Shown here one piece after another: positions 49,746 through 58,435 of a DNA stretch of 64,000 nucleotides; position 1 is the first letter of the stretch, and each line of letters opens with the position of its first letter. The notes beneath the pieces were generated by a model. It ran no database searches. It was not told the DNA's origin and was given only the letters and a program-made list of their open reading frames with translations. The stretch comes from Microbacterium sp. MAH-37 (GTDB lineage Bacteria; Actinomycetota; Actinomycetes; Actinomycetales; Microbacteriaceae). The position numbers and the translations under genes were made by a program. The DNA lies in contig NZ_WSEN01000010.1 in assembly GCF_009758255.1 (NCBI RefSeq), positions 558,001 through 622,000 on the forward strand, read 5' to 3'.

Positions 49746-50213
49746 TCACTTCCCGGGCAGCTGCGGCGGCCCCACCATCAGCAGCACCGCGAAGATCGCG
49801 ACGACCAGCACCAGGATCAGCACCGCCAGCACCCACGGCCGGTGCAGGAACCAGCGCATGGTGCGGTCGTACCAGGTGCGGTCGCGCGGGTCGTCGGTCT
49901 CGGTCAGGCGCCACTCGCCGGCGAGCCGGCCGGTGCGGTGCAGCCAGATCTCGGCGGGGATGGTCGCGTAGGGCACGATCGCGCTCGCGATTGCGGTGAC
50001 CGCGACGCCGGCGTGCCAACGCTGGTGGAAGGCGAGCAGCACGGCGGTCGCCCCATAAGAGAGGAACACGAATCCGTGGATGCCGCCGGCGACGGTGACC
50101 AGCACCGGCGGGGCGCCCACAGCGCGGGCGATCAGGGCACTGATCAAGAGGGTCCAGGTGATCGCCTCGGCGATCGCGAGCACTCGGAACAGGCGCGCGG
50201 GGGTGGTGAACAC
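49746..50213 (-). CDS. DUF3817 integral membrane protein
   Basis: A 155-residue membrane protein with three spans in the first 100 residues (LFRVLAIAEAITWTLLISAL, then VTVAGGIHGFVFLSYGATAV, then a span near 85) and a fourth at the C-terminus. The glutamate-containing AIAEAITW start is the DUF3817 hallmark. Function unknown. A GTG at 50213 with AGGAGA close upstream is preferred; a TTG at 50261 with its own GGAGAGG would add 16 residues and cannot be excluded. Confidence 0.82.
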   Translation of the reverse strand: MFTTPARLFRVLAIAEAITWTLLISALIARAVGAPPVLVTVAGGIHGFVFLSYGATAVLLAFHQRWHAGVAVTAIASAIVPYATIPAEIWLHRTGRLAGEWRLTETDDPRDRTWYDRTMRWFLHRPWVLAVLILVLVVAIFAVLLMVGPPQLPGK

Positions 50214-50274
50214 AGGTCTCCTATGGTCGGGTACCTCCAGGTTAGGCAGGATCGTTACCAAAAACCTCTCCAGG

Positions 50275-50307
50275 GCATCGATCTTTCGATCGATGCGGCA
50301 ATAGAAT
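50275..50307 (+). promoter_or_regulatory. palindrome over the promoter of the 185-aa membrane gene
   Basis: GCATCGAT-CTTTCG-ATCGATGC (50275-50296) is a perfect 8-bp dyad placed where the -35 should be, followed by a -10 TAGAAT (50302-50307). It is a probable repressor site, with no regulator gene adjacent. Confidence 0.6.
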
Positions 50308-50356
50308 CAGCGCGGGTGCGCACGCACCACTCCATACCCGAGGAGACGCGTCGCCT

Positions 50357-50914
50357 GTGAGCATCGCCCTCAGCGAGCGACGATCGCTCGCCCGACATCG
50401 CCGTGCCCTCGGCTACTGGGCAGTCTCGCTCGGCATGTTCACCTCGCTCTGGATCAGCACGCAGATCCAGCCCGCGCCGTGGATGCATCTTCCGATGCTG
50501 TTCACGCACCTGGCATCCGTGATCGCCGGACTCGGCGCGACCGTGATGCTCGATGTGAAGGCGGTGCGCTGGGTGACCGGGGCCCAGCAGCTCAGCGACC
50601 TGTGGGTGTTCGAGCGGTCCGTCACCCCGCTGGCGTGGGCCGGCATCGCCGGCCTGCTGTTCACTGGCGCGTTCCTGCAGCCCGCCCTCGACGCCCCGCT
50701 CACCGTGGTGAAGATGATCGCCGTGTTCGTCGCCGCCATGAACGGCGTAGCGCTGGGCAGGCTCACCGACACGCTGCACCGGCTGCCGCCGGACACCCGC
50801 TTCGCGGCCACGCCGACCCGCCTGAAGCTGTGGTGCCTGAGCAGCGCCGCCACGTCGCAGATCGCGTGGTGGACGGCGGTGATCATCGGCATGCTGAACA
50901 CCTCCGGCGCATGA
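50357..50914 (+). CDS. membrane protein of unknown function (185 aa)
   Basis: Starts with GTG. Five hydrophobic segments are visible (around 20-40, 45-65, 88-108, 112-130 and 160-180), so most of the protein is in the membrane. No family motif is recognised. A central LDVKAVRWVTGAQQLSDLW loop and short DTLHRLPPDTRF loop would face the cytoplasm. Transcribed from its own promoter with an overlapping palindrome, divergent from the DUF3817 gene. Confidence 0.7.
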   Translation: MSIALSERRSLARHRRALGYWAVSLGMFTSLWISTQIQPAPWMHLPMLFTHLASVIAGLGATVMLDVKAVRWVTGAQQLSDLWVFERSVTPLAWAGIAGLLFTGAFLQPALDAPLTVVKMIAVFVAAMNGVALGRLTDTLHRLPPDTRFAATPTRLKLWCLSSAATSQIAWWTAVIIGMLNTSGA

Positions 50915-50951
50915 CCCGCGCAGGTATACCAGATTCGCCCTCGTCAGACCT

Positions 50952-50980
50952 GTTTTCCCGCCCGCGCGCCGCCCTATAAT
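50952..50980 (+). promoter_or_regulatory. promoter of the VWA gene with perfect TATAAT
   Basis: TATAAT (50975-50980) is the only perfect -10 hexamer noted in the window. GTTTTC 17 nt upstream is a poor -35. It leaves a leader of about 70 nt before the ATG at 51059. Confidence 0.65.
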
Positions 50981-51058
50981 CAAGCCGACCGCCCCTCGCC
51001 ATCACCCGAAGGCTGCAGTGGGTCGTGAGCCCGATCCCCCGACCGGAATTCTCTCGCC

Positions 51059-53230
51059 ATGCCCGAAACCCCCCTTCCGCCGCGCCGCTCGACGCACATC
51101 GAGTTCGACCCGGCGACAGGTGACGCCGTCGTGCCTGCGAAGCCGATCACGCACGAGCCGCAGCTGCGACCCCGTCCGCGTCCGCAGGTGCCGGCATCCG
51201 GCCCTCTGCCGCGCTCGGCAGCGGTCGGCGCTGCGGCCCGCACGTCCGAGGCGGAGGAGCCGGCATCCGGCCTGCGCACCCGGCCGGCATCCGGCGTCCC
51301 CACCCGACCGCTGCTGCAGGTGGACGGCGGCGCGGGCGACGGGACCACTCCCCCGGCCGATGCCGCGGACGCGCCCCCACCGAAGCGCCGCCGCACGGTG
51401 CTCATCGCGATGGTGGCGGTTATCACCGTGCTGCTGGGTTCGCTGGCTGCGGTGACCGCCGGCATCGCCTCGTCCATGTCGGACAGGGACGCCGAGGCCG
51501 CGGCCCCGCCCGCGGCGGTCGCCAAGGAGCCCGCACCGATCGAGTTCCCGAAGGACACTCCCGCGGCAGCCGCCGGTGCAGGACCATGCACCTCGGTGCG
51601 CGTGCTGTCGTCTTTCGAGAACGCCGAGATGGTGGAGAACCTCGCGAATGCGTACAACGAGCAGCCCCGTGACGTCGACGGCTCGTGCGTGACGGTCACG
51701 ACGTCGAAGTCGAAGTCCGGCACAGCCGCCGAGGACGCCGCCGACTCGTTCTCGCGGTTCGCCGCCGACCAGCGACCCACCGTGTGGCTGCCGGACTCTT
51801 CGATGTGGCTGGCGGATGCCGGAGACGCGGCGCCCGTCGGCGAGCGCACCCTGGTCGCGTTCTCCGACGTGGTCCCCGCCATGCCGCACTCCCTGGCCGA
51901 CGCGATCGGATGGTCCGACAAGGCCCCGACCTGGGCGGAGATCTTCACCGCCGCCGGCGACCCCGACGTCTGGGCCGACGCCGGGCACCCGGACTGGGGC
52001 ACGTTCAAGCTGGGCAAGACCAGCCCGCTGGTGGCGACCTCAGGCGCAGCAGCGATGCTCGCGTCGTACGGCGTGGCCGCCGACGACGTGGGCGAGGTGA
52101 CCACAGCGGACATCGCCGACCCGACGGTGCGCCGCAAGGTGCACGACCAGGAGCTCGCGACCAGCCACTACATGGCCACGCCGGAGCACTTCCTCTGGCA
52201 CGCGCGACAGGCCGAGGCGAAGGGCTCCTCAGCGGACTACCTCTCTGCCGTCATCGTCGACGAGAAGTCGATCTGGGACTACAACCGAGGCATCACCAGC
52301 CGCGACGGCGTCACCCGCTCCGTCGGCCAGCCCCCGGTCGATCCGCTGGTGCCCATCTACCCGGCCGACGGCGCATACTCTGCCGACAACCCCGCGATTC
52401 CGCTCACCGGCGACTGGGTCGACGCGAAGCAGCAGGCTGCCGCGGCCGACTTCATCCGCTTCTCCGGCACGCAGGAGGGCCAGACCGTGGTGCGCGAGGC
52501 GGGGTACCGCGACCTGAACCGCGAACTCGACGACCACGTCGCGCAGATCGCCCAGCTCGACAAGAAGGGCGCCACGACGCAGCTGTCCACCAGCGCCGAC
52601 GTGCTGCTCGCCGCGCAGAAGGCCTTCCCCGAGGTCCGCAAGCGGGCGAACGTGCTGTTCCTGCTCGACGTCTCCGGCTCGATGGACGAACCGGTGACGG
52701 CGACCGACACCCGGCTCACCCTGGCGAAGAAGGCGGTGAGCGCCGCGCTCGACCACTTCACCGAAGGCGATGACGTGGGCCTTGCCGCATTCGCGCAGGA
52801 TCCGGACGGCAAGCTGGTGCCCGGCCAGTTGACGCCGGTCGCCGACATCCGGCAGACCGGGAAGAACTTCGTCAGCCGGCTGAACAGCATCACCTCGATG
52901 GGTGACACGCCGCTGTACGAGGCGGTCGACACGTTCGCGAAGAAGCAGGCCGCGTCGTGGGCGAACGATCACATCAACGCGATCGTGCTGCTCAGCGACG
53001 GCGAGAACGACACGAACCACGACACCACCACCGCCGCGCAGATGCTGTCGACGCTCGAGGGCCTGCATCATGACAACACCCCGGTGCTGATCTTCACGCT
53101 CGCCTACGGCAAGGATGCCGACGTGCAGGCTCTGAAGGACATCTCGGGAGCGACGGGTGCGCACTACTACGACGCGACCGATCCGACGCAGCTCAAAGAG
53201 GTGCTCGGCGACCTCGTCACCAGCTTCTGA
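51059..53230 (+). CDS. membrane-anchored solute-binding/VWA chimera
   Basis: A 723-residue protein with three parts. Residues 1-110 are a proline-rich cytoplasmic region. Residues about 111-135 form one membrane span (RRRTVLIAMVAVITVLLG...). About 175-515 is an extracellular substrate-binding-like domain (SSFENAEMVENLANAYNEQ, TVWLPDSSMWL). About 530-723 is a von Willebrand A domain with an intact MIDAS, DVSGSM at 536, followed by a Thr loop and LLSDGEND. Two cysteines near 180 and 213 could pair. Such chimeras are found singly in actinobacteria; the ligand is unknown. Confidence 0.85.
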   Translation: MPETPLPPRRSTHIEFDPATGDAVVPAKPITHEPQLRPRPRPQVPASGPLPRSAAVGAAARTSEAEEPASGLRTRPASGVPTRPLLQVDGGAGDGTTPPADAADAPPPKRRRTVLIAMVAVITVLLGSLAAVTAGIASSMSDRDAEAAAPPAAVAKEPAPIEFPKDTPAAAAGAGPCTSVRVLSSFENAEMVENLANAYNEQPRDVDGSCVTVTTSKSKSGTAAEDAADSFSRFAADQRPTVWLPDSSMWLADAGDAAPVGERTLVAFSDVVPAMPHSLADAIGWSDKAPTWAEIFTAAGDPDVWADAGHPDWGTFKLGKTSPLVATSGAAAMLASYGVAADDVGEVTTADIADPTVRRKVHDQELATSHYMATPEHFLWHARQAEAKGSSADYLSAVIVDEKSIWDYNRGITSRDGVTRSVGQPPVDPLVPIYPADGAYSADNPAIPLTGDWVDAKQQAAAADFIRFSGTQEGQTVVREAGYRDLNRELDDHVAQIAQLDKKGATTQLSTSADVLLAAQKAFPEVRKRANVLFLLDVSGSMDEPVTATDTRLTLAKKAVSAALDHFTEGDDVGLAAFAQDPDGKLVPGQLTPVADIRQTGKNFVSRLNSITSMGDTPLYEAVDTFAKKQAASWANDHINAIVLLSDGENDTNHDTTTAAQMLSTLEGLHHDNTPVLIFTLAYGKDADVQALKDISGATGAHYYDATDPTQLKEVLGDLVTSF

Positions 53231-53234
53231 CGGG

Positions 53235-53281
53235 CGGATGCCGGTGACGAGAGCTGTTCGCACGCTGGTCACCGGCATCCG
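53235..53281 (+). terminator. hairpin after the VWA gene
   Basis: Perfect 14-bp stem CGGATGCCGGTGAC / GTCACCGGCATCCG with a 19-nt loop, 5 nt past the stop. The next gene's -10 begins 2 nt beyond it. Confidence 0.7.
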
Positions 53282-53282
53282 G

Positions 53283-53288
53283 TAGCGT
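53283..53288 (+). promoter_or_regulatory. -10 box TAGCGT of the UMF1-family transporter
   Basis: TAGCGT ends 7 nt before the ATG at 53296, placing it directly behind the VWA terminator. Confidence 0.5.
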
Positions 53289-53295
53289 GACGCCC

Positions 53296-54726
53296 ATGAC
53301 CGCTGACGTTCCGCCGCCCACCGCCAACACCGGTGCCCTCGCGGCGTTCGGGGCCACGTTCGCGGACGACGGCGACGAGACGCCGATCCCCCGCAAGCGA
53401 GTGCTCTCCTGGGCGATGTGGGACTGGGCGATGCAGCCCTTCAACACCGTCATCCTGACCTTCGTCTGGATCGCCCTGTATCTGACGAGCCGGATGTTCC
53501 TCGAGCCGGACGTGCGCGAATCCGGCCTGCTGCCGGACGGCTCGTATCTGAGCTGCAACGACACCGCCAACATGGGCTCCGCATACTGCCAGGGGCTGAC
53601 CGACCTGTCGGAGTGGTGGGGCTGGGCGAACTTCGCCGCCGGCATCCTGATCCTGCTTCTCGCCCCGGTGCTCGGCCAGCAGGCCGACGCGCGCGGCAGC
53701 AAGAAGAAGTGGGTGATGGGCGCGACGATCGCGATCGCCCTGGTGCAGTTCTCGCTGTTCTTCGTCGAGGCCGACCCGAAGTTCTTCTGGTTCGGCGCCC
53801 TCGCGGTCGCGATCGCCGCGGTCATCGGCGAGATCGGCAACGTGAGCTACTACGCGATGCTGTCCGAGGTCTCCACGCCCAAGAACGTCGGCCGCATCTC
53901 GGGTCTCGGCTGGGGCCTCGGGTACGTCGGCGGCGTCGTCGCGCTGATCCTGTGCATCCCGGTGCTCTTCCTGGTCGGCCAGGACGACCCGCTCTCGTTC
54001 AAGCTCGTCGCGGTGATCTGCGCCGTGTGGACGCTGGTGTTCTCGATCCCCATGTTCCGCAACGTGCCGGAGTCGCCCGCGTACGGCACGTCGCCGAAGG
54101 TCGGGTTCTTCCGCTCCTACGTCGTGCTGGGGCACAACATCGCGAACCTGTTCCGCACCAACCGGCCGACGTTCTGGTTCATGCTCGCCGCGGCCGTCTA
54201 CCGCGACGGTCTGGCCGGTGTCTTCGCGTTCGGCGCCGTGCTGGCGGCGCAGGGCTTCGGCTTCTCCTTCCTCGAGGTGATCGTGTTCGGCCTCGCCGCG
54301 AACCTCGTCGCCGGTGTCTCGACGCTGCTGGCCGGACGCGTGGACGATGCGATCGGCCCGCGACGGCTGATCATGATCACCCTCATCGGGCTCGTCGCGA
54401 TGGCGTTCGTGGTATTCGCCCTGCGCGACCTCGGCACCATCGTTTTCTGGATCTGCGGCCTGTTGCTGTGCGCCTTCGTCGGGCCGGCGCAGGCGGCCAG
54501 CCGCAGCCTGCTCACGCGGCTCACCCCTCCGGATCAGCAGGGCGAGATCTTCGGCCTGTACGCCACGACCGGTCGCGTCGCCTCGTTCCTGTCGCCGCTG
54601 GCCTGGTCGCTGTTCCTCGCCTGGTTCGGGGGCATCGTCTACGGCGTGCTCGGCATCGGGCTGGTCCTGCTGATCGGACTGGTGCTGCTGATGTTCGTAC
54701 GCTTCCCGACGAACGTCAGGGTCTGA
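53296..54726 (+). CDS. MFS transporter, UMF1/Atg22-like
   Basis: A 476-residue transporter with about 12 spans. The start RVLSWAMWDWAMQPFNTVILTFVW is the UMF1 (Atg22-like) signature, and an extracellular loop of about 45 residues follows the first span. GRVDDAIGPRRLIMI corresponds to the MFS loop between spans. Yeast Atg22 exports amino acids from vacuoles; the bacterial substrates are unknown. The start at 53296 is preferred to an in-frame GTG at 53287, which lies inside the -10. Confidence 0.88.
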   Translation: MTADVPPPTANTGALAAFGATFADDGDETPIPRKRVLSWAMWDWAMQPFNTVILTFVWIALYLTSRMFLEPDVRESGLLPDGSYLSCNDTANMGSAYCQGLTDLSEWWGWANFAAGILILLLAPVLGQQADARGSKKKWVMGATIAIALVQFSLFFVEADPKFFWFGALAVAIAAVIGEIGNVSYYAMLSEVSTPKNVGRISGLGWGLGYVGGVVALILCIPVLFLVGQDDPLSFKLVAVICAVWTLVFSIPMFRNVPESPAYGTSPKVGFFRSYVVLGHNIANLFRTNRPTFWFMLAAAVYRDGLAGVFAFGAVLAAQGFGFSFLEVIVFGLAANLVAGVSTLLAGRVDDAIGPRRLIMITLIGLVAMAFVVFALRDLGTIVFWICGLLLCAFVGPAQAASRSLLTRLTPPDQQGEIFGLYATTGRVASFLSPLAWSLFLAWFGGIVYGVLGIGLVLLIGLVLLMFVRFPTNVRV

Positions 54727-54772
54727 GGCGCTTCGTCGGAATACCCGCCGCGGGCGGACGGTTCGCCCCTTC

Positions 54773-55675
54773 ATGAGCCTGATCGCGATGACGCCACCGC
54801 GCGCGGACGACGGCCAGGGCGCCGACGACTCGTCAGCAGCGCTCGAGACGCTGCTCGACGCCGTCGACGTGCGCATTCGCAGACAGCGCCGGCATCGGCT
54901 CGACGACGACACGCTCGTCCTCGCCCCCGACGCCCTGGCCTTCGCCTACGTGCTCGCCGGCGACCTGCAGATCCGGTCCACCGGCCTGCCCGACCGGAGC
55001 ATCGGCACCGGAGACATGCTGCTCGTCAGCGGACAGCGGACGACGACGCTGGTCACTCACGGATCGGCATCCGTCCTGATCTCCGAGCTGGCCCTCGCCG
55101 ATGAGGCTGCGCACATCTCTGCGTTGCTGCCCGACCTGGCGTGGATCACCGGCTTCGACGCCCTCGAGCCTGCGGCTGCCGCACTCGCACAGGTCATGGG
55201 TGTCGACCCCGCCGAGGCACCCGCCCCGGAGCGCAGTGGTGACGGCCCGATCTGCCGGATGATGGCGAAGACGGTGCTCGCCTCGGTGATCCGCGCCTGG
55301 GTGGCGAACGGCTGCGCGCCCGCGGGGTGGCCGTCCGCGGCATCCGATCCGTTCCTCGACCGCGTCGTCGACGCGATCAACGCCGAGCCCGGCCGGGACT
55401 GGACCGTCGAGACGCTCGCGGGCATCGGCGCGATGTCGCGCTCGGTCTTCGCCGAGCGGTTCCGTGCGACCTACGGCCAGTCGCCCGCCGGCTACGTCAC
55501 CTCGGTGCGGATGCGCTCCGCGCAGGACCTGCTCTCGCGCGGACTCGGCGTGAGCGCGGTGTCGCGCGAGCTCGGCTACGCCTCGGATGAGGGGTTCAGC
55601 CGCGCGTTCCGCCGCCATGTCGGTGACACTCCTTCGGCCTGGCGCGCCCAACGCCGGCTCCCTCTCGGGGCCTGA
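54773..55675 (+). CDS. AraC family transcriptional regulator (cupin type)
   Basis: A 300-residue regulator. An N-terminal cupin-like sensor (about 25-165) resembles the AraC cupin_6 group. The C-terminal double HTH (about 195-295) reads WTVETLAGIGAMSRSVFAERF and VSAVSRELGYASDEGFSRAF with the closing HVGDTPSAWRAQRR. Genes of this type often regulate an adjacent MFS pump, and the convergent MFS gene at 55764 is the nearest candidate. No Shine-Dalgarno is visible. Confidence 0.92.
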   Translation: MSLIAMTPPRADDGQGADDSSAALETLLDAVDVRIRRQRRHRLDDDTLVLAPDALAFAYVLAGDLQIRSTGLPDRSIGTGDMLLVSGQRTTTLVTHGSASVLISELALADEAAHISALLPDLAWITGFDALEPAAAALAQVMGVDPAEAPAPERSGDGPICRMMAKTVLASVIRAWVANGCAPAGWPSAASDPFLDRVVDAINAEPGRDWTVETLAGIGAMSRSVFAERFRATYGQSPAGYVTSVRMRSAQDLLSRGLGVSAVSRELGYASDEGFSRAFRRHVGDTPSAWRAQRRLPLGA

Positions 55676-55694
55676 ACACCGACCCGCAGGTCCC

Positions 55695-55740
55695 CGCCGG
55701 CCCGGTACGCAACGAGCGTCGCTCGCGTACCGGGCCGGCG
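55695..55740. terminator. bidirectional terminator, araC-type gene / MFS gene
   Basis: Perfect 16-bp stem CGCCGGCCCGGTACGC / GCGTACCGGGCCGGCG, extended inside by GAGC/GCTC. It lies midway in the 88-nt gap between two convergent genes and should act in both directions. Confidence 0.85.
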
Positions 55741-55763
55741 CGTTCCCCCCAGCCCGGGCGGCG

Positions 55764-56972
55764 TTACCCCCGCGCCGCCACCCGGTCCGAGAGTCCGAAC
55801 AGCACCGCACCGGTGACCAGGCTGGCCGCGCCCACGAAGTACACCGGCACGATCCCCAGTCCGTCGACGAGCAGCCCGCCGACCGCCGCGGCGATCATGA
55901 TCGCCGCCTGGAAGCCGACCACCGAGATGCTGCCGCCGGCCTCCAGCCGATCCGGCATCCGCTTGCCCACCCAGGTGTTCACGATCAGCAGCCAGGATGC
56001 GAAGAAGAATCCCCACACGAACGATGCGACGCCGACGAGCACCGGCGAACCGGATGCCGCGATCAGCACGATCACGCTCGCGGCGACCACGACCGGAGTG
56101 ACGACGGCGAGCACCGCATAGCTCCTGTCGACGATCAGCCCGATCAGGAAGTTGCCCGCGAGGCCACCGACGCCGAACGCCGCCAGCAGGGCGATGATCA
56201 GACCGGCATCGATCGGATGCCCGGCATCCTGCACCCTCTCCAGCGCGACGCGGATGTAGGTGTACGCGAGGAAGTGCCCCAGCACGACGAGGATGTGGCC
56301 GACGAACCCGAGGCCGATCCCGGGCAGGCGCAGCGTGCCCACGAGCGTCTTCAGCGACGAGGATCCCTCGGACGGCACCTGCGGCAGCAGCACCCGCAGC
56401 GCCACAGCCAGCAGCGCGGTGGCGACCGCAGCGAGTCCGAAGACTCCCTGCCAGCCGACGACGCCGCTGAGCATGACGCCGACCGGCACGCCCGCGACGG
56501 TCGCCAGCGATCCTCCGGCTGTCGTGAACATCACGGCCTTGCCCAGTCGATCCGGCCCGGCGATCTTCGCGGCGACGGTGATCGACATCGCCCAGAACCC
56601 CGACAGCGCCCCGCCGAGCAGTACGCGGCCGATCAGCAGCAGCGGCAGGTTCGGGGCGATCGCGACGATCGCGTTCGAGACGGTGGCCGCGACCGCCATC
56701 CACACCAGCAGCGCGCGACGGTCCAGCCGAGGGAACATCAGTCCGATCGTCGGCGCGACGATCAGCCCGGCGAGCGCCGTGACGGCGACCATCAGGCCGG
56801 CCTGGCCTGTGCTCACGCCGATGTCCGTGGCGATCTCGGTGAGCACGCCGCCCGGCAGGAACTCCGCGGTGACGAGCAGGAAGCTCATCGCGGTCATCGT
56901 GAGCAGCGCGCCGTAGCGCAGGCGCGGCGGAGCGGGGGCGGTCGTCACGGGGACGGGGGCGGTCGTGGTCAT
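55764..56972 (-). CDS. MFS transporter, drug/arabinose efflux type
   Basis: A 402-residue antiporter of the DHA1-like class with 12 spans. The start region ALLTMTAMSFLLVTAEFLPGG and motif A-like FPRLDRRALLVWM between spans 2 and 3 match. The start at 56972 gives MTTTAPVPVTT; a longer frame to 57155 would encode a low-complexity arginine-rich extension and is rejected. It lies 207 nt behind the MarR gene on the same strand and may be under its control. Confidence 0.9.
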   Translation of the reverse strand: MTTTAPVPVTTAPAPPRLRYGALLTMTAMSFLLVTAEFLPGGVLTEIATDIGVSTGQAGLMVAVTALAGLIVAPTIGLMFPRLDRRALLVWMAVAATVSNAIVAIAPNLPLLLIGRVLLGGALSGFWAMSITVAAKIAGPDRLGKAVMFTTAGGSLATVAGVPVGVMLSGVVGWQGVFGLAAVATALLAVALRVLLPQVPSEGSSSLKTLVGTLRLPGIGLGFVGHILVVLGHFLAYTYIRVALERVQDAGHPIDAGLIIALLAAFGVGGLAGNFLIGLIVDRSYAVLAVVTPVVVAASVIVLIAASGSPVLVGVASFVWGFFFASWLLIVNTWVGKRMPDRLEAGGSISVVGFQAAIMIAAAVGGLLVDGLGIVPVYFVGAASLVTGAVLFGLSDRVAARG

Positions 56973-57179
56973 GGTTCCAGCTTGCCGCCATGCCGGGATG
57001 CGCGCCCGACCGTGCGTCCGGACCATCCGACCGATCGTCCGGGGCTCCGGCGTCGAGGCGCCCGCGGTCGGAATCCACAGACCGGATGCTTCACGCTCGG
57101 CGCGCCCCAGATCGACACGCCGCCCACACGGCATCCCGTCTGCGATTTCCGACATCCGGCCGTCGACGCGGCCGAGCGG

Positions 57180-57722
57180 TCACTCCCAGTTGTCGGCGAG
57201 CTTCCCCAGCAGCCGCGCGAGCTCGGCGCGTTCATCCTCACTCAGCGCGGCGAGCGCCTTGTCGAGCCGATCGCGGCGCTGCCCGCGGACGCCCCCGAGC
57301 ATCCGCCGTCCGTCGTCGGTCAACACGATCCGCGTGCGGCGCGCATCGTCGGGGTCGGCCTCGCGCCGCACCCACCCGTTCTCGACGCCCTGCTGCACCA
57401 GCCGCGACGCACGCGGCTGGTCGACGCCGATCGCCTCGGCCAGGTCGCTCACGCCCAGCGGAGCGGATGCCGCGGCGAGCGCCTCCAGCATCCGCAGCCG
57501 GGCCGGGAAGTCGCGCATGCCGGGTCCGCCCCAGCCGCCGTGGCGCCCCCAGGGACCTCCGGAGTGCGGCCCAGGGTGTCCGTGCATCCCGTTGCCGTGT
57601 CCATGCGGACCGCCGTGGCCCTCTCGGCCGTGCCCGTCGTGCGCCCGCGACGGACCGCGTCCGCGCAGCCGGGAGAGCGCGTCGGCGATCAGGTCTGCGG
57701 GATCCTTCGGCGGGCTGCTCAT
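57180..57722 (-). CDS. MarR family regulator with histidine/glycine-rich insert
   Basis: A 180-residue winged-helix regulator. Between a short N-terminal helix (PADLIADALSRLRGRG) and the HTH lies an unusual His/Gly-rich stretch (about 24-60) with around ten histidines. The winged helix (about 70-135) is complete, with VSDLAEAIGVDQPRASRLVQ and the wing VRREADPDDARRTRIVL. The histidines suggest metal sensing (Ni, Zn, Cu), which is an inference. It is divergent from another His-rich MarR-like gene across a palindrome-rich gap and lies upstream of an MFS gene. Confidence 0.88.
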   Translation of the reverse strand: MSSPPKDPADLIADALSRLRGRGPSRAHDGHGREGHGGPHGHGNGMHGHPGPHSGGPWGRHGGWGGPGMRDFPARLRMLEALAAASAPLGVSDLAEAIGVDQPRASRLVQQGVENGWVRREADPDDARRTRIVLTDDGRRMLGGVRGQRRDRLDKALAALSEDERAELARLLGKLADNWE

Positions 57723-57732
57723 GCATCTGATT

Positions 57733-57787
57733 TTACATGTGACTTGACATGCACCCACATTGCATGTCACACTGCATATACATGCAA
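57733..57787. promoter_or_regulatory. cluster of ACATGC half-sites between the two His-rich genes
   Basis: TGACATGCA (57745-57753) and TGCATGTCA (57761-57769) form a perfect 9-bp dyad around 7 nt. TTGCATGT (57760-57767) and ACATGCAA (57780-57787) form a second one around 12 nt, using the same central half-site. TTACATGT at 57733 adds another half. The gap is AT-rich and covers both promoters, so a MarR dimer array can form here. Confidence 0.8.
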
Positions 57788-57809
57788 TATGACAAGTAAA
57801 GGACTTCCC

Positions 57810-58415
57810 ATGAACAGCTCAGATAACAACACCCGCCCGTTCGGCTTCTGGATCACCGCGATCGACCGTCTGATGGCCGATCGCTTCGCCACCGCCTTCG
57901 AGACCGAGGGACTCACCCGCCGCGACTGGCGGCTGCTGAACCTCGTCGCCGAGGGCGGCGACCCGCACACCCCGAAGATCCGCCGCCTCGCCGAGCGCGG
58001 CTGGATCACGCGCACCGACGGCACCTGGCAGCTCACCGACTCCGGTCGCGCCGCCAAGGAGCGCCTGGGCGCCGTCGTCGACGGCATCCGCGCGCAGGTC
58101 TCCGACGTCGTCACTCCCGAGGACTACGCCGTCATGACGGCCTCGCTCGAGAACATCGCCCGCGCCTTCGGCTACGAGGAGGGCAAGCCGCTCCCCCGGC
58201 GCCACCGTGGTCACCGCGATCACCGTCACGGCGGACACGGCGAGCACCGCTTCGGCCCGCACGGCCGCGGCCACGGTCACGGTCACTACGAGCGCCGGAT
58301 GTCCGAGGGCGCCCCGTTCGAGGGCGGCCACCGCGGACACGGCCACTGGGGTCCCGGCCGCGCACACCGGGGTCACGCCCCGCAGGTGCAGCACATCCAC
58401 ATCCACACCCACTGA
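57810..58415 (+). CDS. MarR-like protein with a histidine-rich tail
   Basis: A 201-residue protein. The N-terminal half resembles MarR (FWITAIDRLMADRFATAFETEGLTRRDWRLL) but the segment that should be the recognition helix is missing: LNLVAEGGDPHTPKIRRLAERGWI runs straight to the wing. The C-terminal 70 residues contain more than 20 histidines with Gly/Arg, ending HIHIHTH. It may bind metal and partner the divergent MarR rather than bind DNA alone. The start at 57810 has AAAGGA 6 nt upstream; an ATG at 57789 is in frame. Confidence 0.82.
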   Translation: MNSSDNNTRPFGFWITAIDRLMADRFATAFETEGLTRRDWRLLNLVAEGGDPHTPKIRRLAERGWITRTDGTWQLTDSGRAAKERLGAVVDGIRAQVSDVVTPEDYAVMTASLENIARAFGYEEGKPLPRRHRGHRDHRHGGHGEHRFGPHGRGHGHGHYERRMSEGAPFEGGHRGHGHWGPGRAHRGHAPQVQHIHIHTH

Positions 58416-58435
58416 GCCGTGACGCGCTCAGACGA

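Noticed and set aside
55587..57788. Long plus-strand extension of the His-rich MarR-like gene
   Set aside because: It crosses the MFS and MarR genes in antisense and the promoter region; only the part from 57810 has real codon bias and a ribosome site.
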